Shown here: positions 1-4,943 of the stretch, piece by piece
Numbering within the stretch: position 1 is the first letter of the stretch
Layout: every line of letters starts with the position of its first letter
NCBI GenBank assembly: GCA_020723935.1
Contig: DYHY01000022.1
Location: 6,044-12,973, forward strand
Reading direction: 5' to 3'
DNA from: Candidatus Micrarchaeum sp.
Lineage (GTDB): Archaea > SpSt-1190 > DYHY01
DNA length: 6,930 bases
The notes under the pieces: generated by a model
Database searches by the model: none
The model's input: the letters and a program-made list of their open reading frames with translations, nothing else
What the model was told of the DNA's origin: nothing
Program-made: the position numbers and the translations under genes

Positions 1-267
1 GGCGAGCCTGTGGCCCGGGCCGAGGAATCCGGCGTGGTTGTACGCCTCGCCGTTGTGGACGAGCGCGATCCTCCCGCCGCAGGAGAGGAACGGGGGCCTG
101 CAGGCCCGGCTTCCAGTGACGGCGAGCCTGCGCTCGCCTATCCCGGCGCGCCCGGCGCGCAAAGTCCCAGATGAGTCCGGACCACGGTGCCTCAGGAGGC
201 ACCCCATCCTCCCGAGCGCTCCCGGCGGGGCGGGATCATCGCCGAAGTAGCCGAAAATGCCGCACAC
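1..267 (-). CDS. Asparagine-synthase-type class II glutamine amidotransferase, N-terminal part (runs off left edge)
   Basis: The minus strand is open from a GTG at 267-265 to position 1 (89 codons, no stop). Seen: the product begins (M)CGIFGYFG, so Cys2 would be the N-terminal nucleophile once Met is removed. HRGPD is at residues 27-31, ERRLAV at 45-50 and HNGEAYN at 71-77. These are the glutamine-site signatures of class II (Ntn) amidotransferases. HRGPD followed by an RRLA block is the asparagine synthase pattern rather than GlmS or PurF. Known of the family: this domain releases ammonia from glutamine, which a C-terminal synthetase domain uses to amidate aspartate; that domain would lie outside the window. 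Odd: HRGPD comes about 20 residues earlier than in E. coli AsnB, and the usual QP before the NGE block is PP. It diverges from the AglH-like gene and appears to share its TATA box. An asparagine-synthase-like enzyme with another acceptor remains possible. Confidence 0.88.
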   Translation of the reverse strand, partial: MCGIFGYFGDDPAPPGALGRMGCLLRHRGPDSSGTLRAGRAGIGERRLAVTGSRACRPPFLSCGGRIALVHNGEAYNHAGFLGPGHRLA

Positions 268-287
268 GGGCGCGAAATGCCACCGGG

Positions 288-297
288 ATTTTAAAAA
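288..297. promoter_or_regulatory. Symmetrical TATA-like box shared by two divergent genes
   Basis: The sequence ATTTTAAAAA has a self-complementary core, TTTTAAAA (289-296), centred at about 292.5. That centre is about 27 nt from the ATG at 320 on the plus strand and about 25 nt from the GTG at 267 on the minus strand. Archaeal TATA boxes sit roughly 25-27 nt before the transcription start, so one element could serve both genes, each with an essentially leaderless mRNA. No other A/T-rich stretch lies between the starts. Orientation would normally be set by a purine-rich BRE; GGGA precedes the box on the plus strand only. Confidence 0.62.
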
Positions 298-319
298 GAG
301 GCTGCGGGGCGGGCCGGAT

Positions 320-1312
320 ATGTACCCGGTGCAGCTCCTGGTGTTCGCGATCCTACTCGTATCCTTCCTCGCGACGCTCAAGACGACGCCCGTGCTTTCG
401 GGCTGGCTCGTGAAGGCGGGGATAGTGGGCCGCGACGTCCACAAGAGGAACAGACCCCTCCTCGCGGAGATGGGGGGCCTGTCCATCGCGGTCGGCATCG
501 TCTTCGGCTTCTCGGCGGCGATAGGGATCCTGAAGAACGTGGTGGAGCTGGACGTCCTCTTCGGCGCCTTCACCTGCATACTGCTTATAACGATCGTGGG
601 GATCGCCGACGACCTGTTCCAGCTTCCGCAGGCGGTGAAGGCCGCCCTTCCGATCCTGGCCGCGCTCCCGCTTATGGCCCTGCGCGAGGGGGTGAGGACG
701 ATCTCCGTCCCGCTCGTCGGGCCGATGGATTTCGGGATAATCTACCCGCTGGTGCTCATCCCCCTTGGGATAACGGGCGCGGCGAACGCGACGAATATGC
801 TCGCCGGGATAAACGGCCTGGAGGCCGGGATGGGGATAGTCATGCACGCGACGATCCTCGCGATATCCCTCCTCATCCTCCCGTTCAGCCCCCACGCGAT
901 ATACGCGGCGATAATATCGGGGATAGTCCTCGGGAGCCTCATTGCGTTCCTCCTCTACAACAAGTATCCCGCGCGCGTCTTCCCCGGCGACGTCGGGACC
1001 CTGGTGATAGGCGGCTCGCTCGCCGCCGCGGTGATACTGGGGAACATGGAGAAGATAGGTTTCATACTCATCTTCCCGTATTTCGTCGAGCTAGCCCTCA
1101 AGGCCGCGACGGGCTTCCGGGGGACGAGCTTCGGGAAGCTTCGGGCCGACGGGACCCTCGAGGCTCCCGCAGGGCTACCCCAGTCCCTCACGCACGTCGC
1201 GATGCGCCTCGGGCGCCTGAGGGAGTGGCAGGTGGCCCTCGTCCTCGTGTGCCTGGAGCTCGCGTTCTCTGCGATGGCCTTCGCCAGCGCGTGGCTCGCG
1301 TATTTCGCCTGA
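320..1312 (+). CDS. AglH/Alg7-like UDP-GlcNAc:polyprenyl-phosphate GlcNAc-1-phosphate transferase
   Basis: A 330-residue multipass membrane protein of the MraY/WecA/GPT family. Known of the family: it transfers a sugar-1-phosphate from a UDP-sugar to dolichyl (polyprenyl) phosphate, starting the lipid-linked glycan for N-glycosylation on the cytoplasmic side of the membrane. Seen: HKRNRPLLAEMGG at 41-53 (the usual Lys/Pro-GG entry motif), the metal-site pair DD at 97-98, NATNMLAGINGLEAG at 156-170 (family NxxNxxDG-like block with Leu-Glu in place of Asp-Gly) and FPGDVGT at 221-227. A late QSLTHVAMRLGR block (288-299) resembles the archaeal/eukaryal AglH/Alg7 branch more than bacterial MraY. 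About ten hydrophobic segments are visible. I chose the ATG at 320 because the earlier ATG at 257 adds a polar stretch, overlaps the divergent gene and lies before the TATA box. The exact donor sugar cannot be read from sequence. Confidence 0.88.
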   Translation: MYPVQLLVFAILLVSFLATLKTTPVLSGWLVKAGIVGRDVHKRNRPLLAEMGGLSIAVGIVFGFSAAIGILKNVVELDVLFGAFTCILLITIVGIADDLFQLPQAVKAALPILAALPLMALREGVRTISVPLVGPMDFGIIYPLVLIPLGITGAANATNMLAGINGLEAGMGIVMHATILAISLLILPFSPHAIYAAIISGIVLGSLIAFLLYNKYPARVFPGDVGTLVIGGSLAAAVILGNMEKIGFILIFPYFVELALKAATGFRGTSFGKLRADGTLEAPAGLPQSLTHVAMRLGRLREWQVALVLVCLELAFSAMAFASAWLAYFA

Positions 1313-1351
1313 TTCTTCCGGGCGGGGCGAGGGCAGCCCTTTAGTGGCAAA

Positions 1352-1360
1352 ATCATAAAA
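1352..1360 (+). promoter_or_regulatory. TATA-like box for the nitroreductase gene
   Basis: ATCATAAAA, in an otherwise GC-rich gap, is centred about 27 nt before the ATG at 1383. The predicted transcription start falls on or next to the start codon, so a leaderless transcript is likely. No Shine-Dalgarno sequence is needed or clearly present. Confidence 0.55.
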
Positions 1361-1382
1361 GAGGGGTCTGGGAATCTGCGCC

Positions 1383-2000
1383 ATGGAAGCGCTCACCGCG
1401 ATCAAGACCAGGCGAAGCTGCAGGGCGTTCAAGCCCGAGAAGATCCACAAATCCGTCCTCTACAAGATCCTGGACGCGGCGCGCTGGGCGCCCTCGGCGG
1501 GGAACCTCCAGTCCTGGGAGTTCGTGATCGTTGAGGAGGAGACCGCGAAGAGGCAGCTGGCCTCTGCCGCCCTCGGCCAGGAGTTCGTCGCGGGCGCCCC
1601 GACCGTCGTCGTCGTCTGCGCGGACACCGAGAGGAGCGCCGTGAAGTACGGCAGCAGGGGCAAGTTCTTCTACAGCCTCGCCGACGCCTGCGCGGCGACG
1701 CAGAACCTCCTGATAGCGGCGGCCGCGATGGACGTCGCGACGTGCTGGGTGGGCGCCTTCGACGTGAACCAGGTGAGGGACGTCCTCAGGATACCTGAGG
1801 GGATAATCCCGATAGTCATCGTCCCGCTCGGAAGGCCGGCCGAGGAGGCGCACCCGAGCTCCAGGACGAGCCTGGGGAACATCGTGCATTTCGAGACGTA
1901 TGGCAAGTTCGAGACGATAAGGACTGCGGAAGGGGACGAGAGCTTGCCTGCGAAAGGGAAGGCACCCAAGCCCGGGATGTTCGACGCGTTCCTCAGGTGA
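1383..2000 (+). CDS. Nitroreductase-family FMN oxidoreductase
   Basis: A 205-residue protein with the standard nitroreductase layout. Seen: TRRSCRAF at 9-16 (the RRS-R-F phosphate-binding start of the FMN site), RWAPSAGNLQSWEFVIV at 34-50 (family APS-xN-QPW block), SLADACAATQNLLIAA in the central helix (98-113), then ATCWVGAFD (119-127) and IPEGIIPIVIVPLGRPAE (137-154). Length is normal for the family. Known of the family: homodimeric flavoproteins that reduce nitro compounds, quinones or flavins with NAD(P)H; some act in cofactor or dehalogenation pathways, so the physiological substrate is not predictable. A 30-residue C-terminal tail after the last family block is charged and Pro/Lys-rich. 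It has its own TATA-like box and probably forms a single-gene transcript. Confidence 0.9.
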   Translation: MEALTAIKTRRSCRAFKPEKIHKSVLYKILDAARWAPSAGNLQSWEFVIVEEETAKRQLASAALGQEFVAGAPTVVVVCADTERSAVKYGSRGKFFYSLADACAATQNLLIAAAAMDVATCWVGAFDVNQVRDVLRIPEGIIPIVIVPLGRPAEEAHPSSRTSLGNIVHFETYGKFETIRTAEGDESLPAKGKAPKPGMFDAFLR

Positions 2001-2019
2001 GGCGGAGCGCGACGGAGGG

Positions 2020-2066
2020 GGCCGGCGCAGCCAAACCATAATAAAGGTCCGCCATATCCGCCGGCC
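2020..2066. repeat. 8-bp inverted repeat flanking the lipoprotein TATA box
   Basis: GGCCGGCG at 2020-2027 and its exact reverse complement CGCCGGCC at 2059-2066 enclose the TATA box and end at the base before the start codon. It could be an operator or simply chance, because GC-only palindromic words are common at this base composition. Confidence 0.3.
2038..2045 (+). promoter_or_regulatory. TATA-like box for the lipoprotein gene
   Basis: ATAATAAA is centred about 25 nt before the tandem ATG ATG at 2067-2072. It is the only A/T-rich tract in the gap and predicts a leaderless transcript. Confidence 0.55.
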
Positions 2067-2981
2067 ATGATGCATCCGAAGAATACCGCCCGGCCGCTCG
2101 CCTCTTGCGCCGCCCTCCTCTTTCTCGCGATCCTGCTCGCCGGATGCGTGACGTCGCCGGCCCCCGAGGGCAAAAGGGGGCTGGAAACCGGGCCCGCCTT
2201 GAGCCCGCTCTCCATCGGCAAGCAATACCGGGCGGGGAACGGCATCCTCGTCACTCTTTCCTCCCCAGAGCTATCGCGATATTAGGCATACACAGCACAG
2301 GACGGATCCGGGAGGCGCGAGGCTGTCCTAGCCGCGAACGGCTCGCTCTTCCTGATCGTGCGCGCGTCCCTGGAGAACCCGACCGGCTCCTTGATGTCGT
2401 TCCCGTCTCCCGGGATTTATGTTGAGCTTTCCGACGGCTCGTCTGTCGGCCCCGAGAGCACCGGCCTTCCAGGGGAGCTTTCCGTCTCATCCGGCCTCGT
2501 CTCGGGCGGGAAGGCGGAGGGAGCCGTCATCTTCCTCATCCCCGGCGGGGCGGCTCCGGCCTCCGTCTCATATTCTACGGATTTCGACCCGTCCTCCTCC
2601 GCGGCTGTGAGCGCGGCTCTCGGGAAAATCCCCCAGGAGCCTGCTCTTTCGGTCTCCTTCCCGGAGCCTTCAGCGAAGCTCGCGCCGGACGCAAAGGACG
2701 GATACGCGGTAGAGTTCTATTCCCAAACTCAGGTTGCCCCGGAGATGCGCGTGATGGGCAGCTGGGTAAAGTCTCTAGCAGTTGTGGACTCTTCAGGCAA
2801 GACCGTCTCGGAGAACTCGGTGGAAATGACTTTCGTCGAAAGCCTCGGAACGGTGAGCTTCTCGAGCGGGCCGCAGTTCGCGGGACCCGGGGGAGACTAG
2901 CGCGCGAAAATCGTCCTGAAGGACCTCGCCAGCGGCGCCTCCTTCGAATCTCCCCTCGCTACAGTCTCCGCAAGCTCCTGA
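2067..2981 (+). CDS. Secreted lipoprotein with DUF4352-like domain, interrupted by two in-frame TAG codons
   Basis: The same frame reads from ATG 2067 to TGA 2979-2981, broken only by TAG at 2283-2285 (codon 73) and 2898-2900 (codon 278). Seen: a hydrophobic signal peptide (13-26) ending in lipobox LAGC with Cys27, a Pro/Gly linker, then a beta-rich segment from about residue 52. After the first TAG the same frame continues with AANGSLFLIVRASLENPTG, which resembles the core strands of the DUF4352/telokin-like domain (large hydrophobics, then N-x-T/S). A second beta-rich domain spans roughly 205-304, and its last strand (AKIVLKDLASGASFES) lies after the second TAG. Third-position GC is about 75% in both post-TAG segments, as expected of coding DNA. 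Either TAG is decoded here, or this is a recent pseudogene, or both are base errors. Codon use is looser than in neighbouring genes (more CTT, TCT and TCA). Function unknown. Confidence 0.6.
2358..2900 (+). CDS. Standard-code open part of the interrupted lipoprotein gene (GTG start, 180 residues)
   Basis: A standard-code gene caller would report this piece on its own, from GTG 2358 to TAG 2900. It has no TATA box, no Shine-Dalgarno site and no signal peptide. Its first residues (VRASLENPTG) are the middle of a beta strand whose start lies upstream in the same frame. I therefore regard it as the body of the 2067-2981 gene, not as an independent gene. Confidence 0.4.
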   Translation: MRASLENPTGSLMSFPSPGIYVELSDGSSVGPESTGLPGELSVSSGLVSGGKAEGAVIFLIPGGAAPASVSYSTDFDPSSSAAVSAALGKIPQEPALSVSFPEPSAKLAPDAKDGYAVEFYSQTQVAPEMRVMGSWVKSLAVVDSSGKTVSENSVEMTFVESLGTVSFSSGPQFAGPGGD

Positions 2982-3012
2982 GCCCCAAAAGGCGAACTTT
3001 CTGAGCAAAACT

Positions 3013-3020
3013 CTAAATAA
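3013..3020 (+). promoter_or_regulatory. TATA-like box for the cysteine-rich protein gene
   Basis: CTAAATAA lies about 20 nt before the TTG at 3037. It is the only A/T-rich tract between the lipoprotein gene and the signal peptide coding sequence. The spacing is slightly short of the 25-27 nt usual here. Confidence 0.45.
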
Positions 3021-3036
3021 TGGGCCATATGGCGGT

Positions 3037-4113
3037 TTGGGGAGGGCATCCGGAAGGAAACTCCTCGCGCTCGCCGTCGTCGCGGCGCTCGTCCTGTCAT
3101 TGCTCCTTGCTTGCGCTCAGATGAGCTTCCCCTGTCTCCGCCGGATGCTGCAGCCCCGGCTGCGGGAACGTGGGCTGCTCCTCGGACGGGGGCTATTGCA
3201 GGGCCTGCGGCCCGAGCGCCGACTGCGAGTCTGGGACGGCTACTGCGCGGGCCCCAAGTGCCTGGCCTGCGATCCGGACTGCTGCTCGGACACCGACGAG
3301 TGCGCCTCCTTCGGGGCGGTCCCGCCCTTCTACTGCAAGAACAGGACCCTGGACGGCGCGCCCCTCCCGATAGGGACCTGCCGCCGCTGCGACACGAGCG
3401 GGACCTCGGACCAGTACGTGCCGGACCCCATATGCGTGGGCATTGAGCACGACTTCTGCAACTCGACGGTGTCCTGCACCGATTCCAACACCTACTGCGA
3501 ATGCGACAACGGCGACCTTTCGACGGGGACCTGCTCCTTCGGAACGTGCCTTGCCAAGCGCGGCAACTTGTGCGATTCCGACGCCGAGTGCAACGCGAAC
3601 ACCTACTGCTCGCGCGAATCCCATCTCTGCACGAGCAACTGCTTCATATCCGTGACCCCCGCGACGATGTCGGCGAAGGTGGGCGAGGTGAGGCTCCTCA
3701 AGGCAGTCATCAACAACCCGGTCGGCCAGCAGCGCACGTACAGGCTCAGGATCGTCGAGACTGGGAACGATGGCACGGACGCCCCGTTCGCATCCTTCCT
3801 GGACGACAGCCATTCGGCGGACGTCGTCGTCCCCAAGAACGGGAGGAAGGAGGTCCTGATACAGTTCAAGGCGGCCGCCGTCGGCAAGTACGCGGTAGTG
3901 CTCGCGATCTCGGACAAGGAGTTCGCGGGTTCGGCGCACAAGGGGACCAATGCCAACCATTGTGGCACCTGGGCGAACAAGGCCGACATCACGGTGGAGA
4001 CTGAGGTGACAGCCCTGCGGTTCCTTTCCGCGCCCGGCCCAGGAATTCTCGAAATGGGGCTCCTCGCGGCTCTCGCCGGCTTCGCGTTCGTCCTCGCCGG
4101 CAAGGCGAGATAG
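3037..4113 (+). CDS. Cysteine-rich secreted protein with Ig-like domain and C-terminal membrane anchor (frame disturbed at 3129-3235)
   Basis: Seen: a basic N-terminus and hydrophobic signal segment (residues 8-27, ending LLLACAQ); a region with about 21 cysteines in short spacings (about 70-205); a beta-rich Ig-like domain beginning CFISVTPATMSAKVGE (about 205-325); and a C-terminal hydrophobic helix preceded by APGPG and ended by GKAR. That ending resembles archaeal tripartite sorting or anchor tails. Between about 3134 and 3235 the listed frame gives an Arg/Leu-rich stretch without cysteines. The +1 frame there gives seven further cysteines in the same style (GCCSPGCGNVGCSS, then GYCRACG), so the true product probably follows that frame. 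TTG 3037 is the only start before the signal peptide in this frame; ATGs at 3020 and 3029 are out of frame and too near the TATA box. It is likely a disulfide-rich surface protein. Family not recognised. Confidence 0.75.
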   Translation: MGRASGRKLLALAVVAALVLSLLLACAQMSFPCLRRMLQPRLRERGLLLGRGLLQGLRPERRLRVWDGYCAGPKCLACDPDCCSDTDECASFGAVPPFYCKNRTLDGAPLPIGTCRRCDTSGTSDQYVPDPICVGIEHDFCNSTVSCTDSNTYCECDNGDLSTGTCSFGTCLAKRGNLCDSDAECNANTYCSRESHLCTSNCFISVTPATMSAKVGEVRLLKAVINNPVGQQRTYRLRIVETGNDGTDAPFASFLDDSHSADVVVPKNGRKEVLIQFKAAAVGKYAVVLAISDKEFAGSAHKGTNANHCGTWANKADITVETEVTALRFLSAPGPGILEMGLLAALAGFAFVLAGKAR

Positions 4114-4133
4114 AGAGGCGAAGTGCCGCGCAC

Positions 4134-4913
4134 ATGGCCAAGACGACGGGCCTTTTCGGCTACGTCTCGGCGAAGGCCGACCCGGTGATCCTGGGCCTCT
4201 GGCAGGGGCTCCTTTCCGGCGAGAAGAGCCTCGACACCGGGATCATCCCCTTCGAGCGCCAGGATGGCCTCCCGCAGCTCGTTTCCGCGGGAAAGGTGAT
4301 GGGCTTCTCCGGCTTCCTTGTCGGCGCCCCCTTTGAGGAGCAGATCCTAGCGCTTTCCGACGAGGCTGCCGACGAGCACACGAAGCAGATAGGCTCCGCC
4401 GGAGCGGCGAGGATAACTGGCGGGGCGAGAGTCTCCTCGCAGAACTTCTCCTGGGCCGCCGCAATGGCGGCGATCACCGCGAACTACCCGCGCATCTGGA
4501 GGAAGCGGGCCGCGATCTTCGGCTACGGGATGCAGGCGGCATCTGCGGCGTACGGCCTGCGGACGCGCGGCGCGGAGATTTCCTATGCCGAGGATCTCTT
4601 CGTCTGCAGGAGGTTCATTGTCCCCTCGATCCCGGCCCCGCCCGCGCAGGCGGACATCGTAGTCTGCGCCCCGGGACGGTCGGGGGCTGTGGGCGCGCCG
4701 CCCGAGGGTATGCTTTCCAAGGGCGCACTCCTCGTGGACTTTTCAATCGGGAAGGAGGCAGGGAGCCCCGCCGCCCGCGCGGCCCTGGAAGCGGGCGCGG
4801 TCCTCGTCGACGGCAGGCGGATGCTCCTCGCGCGCTGCGCCCCCGAGTTCGAGTTCCTCACCGGAAGGATGCTCGGGATGGACTCTATTTCGCGCGTCCT
4901 TAAGAACTTATAA
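4134..4913 (+). CDS. Shikimate-dehydrogenase-fold (AroE-like) protein lacking catalytic residues
   Basis: 259 residues, about the length of AroE. Seen: the N-terminal GLFGYVSAKADPV (6-18) sits where AroE has G-(D/N)-P-(I/V)-x-HS-x-SP. GFLVGAPFEEQI (60-71) aligns with the AroE block N-V-T-x-P-x-K-E, with Glu68 where the catalytic Lys should be. SSQNFS (101-106) aligns with the N-T-D block, with Ser106 in place of the catalytic Asp. A Rossmann half follows: AAIFGYGMQAASAA (126-139) replaces GAGGA, and the NADP-binding NRT motif is absent. The C-terminal VDGRRMLLARCAPEFEFLTG (225-244) closely matches the AroE ending DG-x-x-ML-x-x-QA-x-x-F-x-x-W-x-G. Inference: it descends from shikimate dehydrogenase but should not carry out that reaction; it may bind another ligand or serve a different oxidoreductase role. 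It starts 20 bases after the previous gene with only a weak GAGG upstream, so it may be cotranscribed with it. Confidence 0.72.
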   Translation: MAKTTGLFGYVSAKADPVILGLWQGLLSGEKSLDTGIIPFERQDGLPQLVSAGKVMGFSGFLVGAPFEEQILALSDEAADEHTKQIGSAGAARITGGARVSSQNFSWAAAMAAITANYPRIWRKRAAIFGYGMQAASAAYGLRTRGAEISYAEDLFVCRRFIVPSIPAPPAQADIVVCAPGRSGAVGAPPEGMLSKGALLVDFSIGKEAGSPAARAALEAGAVLVDGRRMLLARCAPEFEFLTGRMLGMDSISRVLKNL

Positions 4914-4916
4914 AAG
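4908..4916 (+). promoter_or_regulatory. TATA-like box overlapping the AroE-like stop codon
   Basis: TTATAAAAG contains the TAA stop (4911-4913) of the preceding gene and is centred about 32 nt before the ATG at 4944. A purine-rich GGGAAGG (4932-4938) lies just ahead of the start, allowing a very short leader with a weak ribosome binding site. The downstream gene could therefore be transcribed on its own. Confidence 0.5.
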
Positions 4917-4943
4917 AGCAGCGCGTCGAAAGGGAAGGTCAGC

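Noticed and set aside
38-250. 70-residue plus-strand open frame at the left edge
   Set aside because: The minus strand here encodes conserved amidotransferase motifs (CGIFG, HRGPD, HNGE), so the plus frame is a shadow.
257-319. Earlier ATG (257) for the AglH-like protein
   Set aside because: It would add 21 polar residues, overlap the divergent gene's start and lie upstream of the TATA box; ATG 320 fits the promoter spacing and opens directly into the first membrane helix.
353-895. 180-residue minus-strand open frame over the AglH-like gene
   Set aside because: Antisense to conserved transferase motifs; extremely charged with no fold-like pattern.
1353-2225. 290-residue minus-strand open frame over the nitroreductase
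   Set aside because: It is antisense to a clear nitroreductase, rich in Arg/Gly/His with no family motif. High third-position GC in the real gene removes stops on the other strand.
2283-2285. Selenocysteine explanation for the interrupted lipoprotein gene
   Set aside because: Selenocysteine uses TGA, whereas both interruptions are TAG.
3193-3960. 255-residue minus-strand open frame over the cysteine-rich gene
   Set aside because: Low-complexity Val/Arg/Ala/Gly composition typical of an antisense shadow; no promoter and no recognisable motif.
4111-4113. Read-through of the TAG ending the cysteine-rich gene
   Set aside because: The continuation is an Arg-rich out-of-frame shadow of the next gene that ends at a TGA near 4186, and the helix-plus-basic tail before the TAG is a natural C-terminus.
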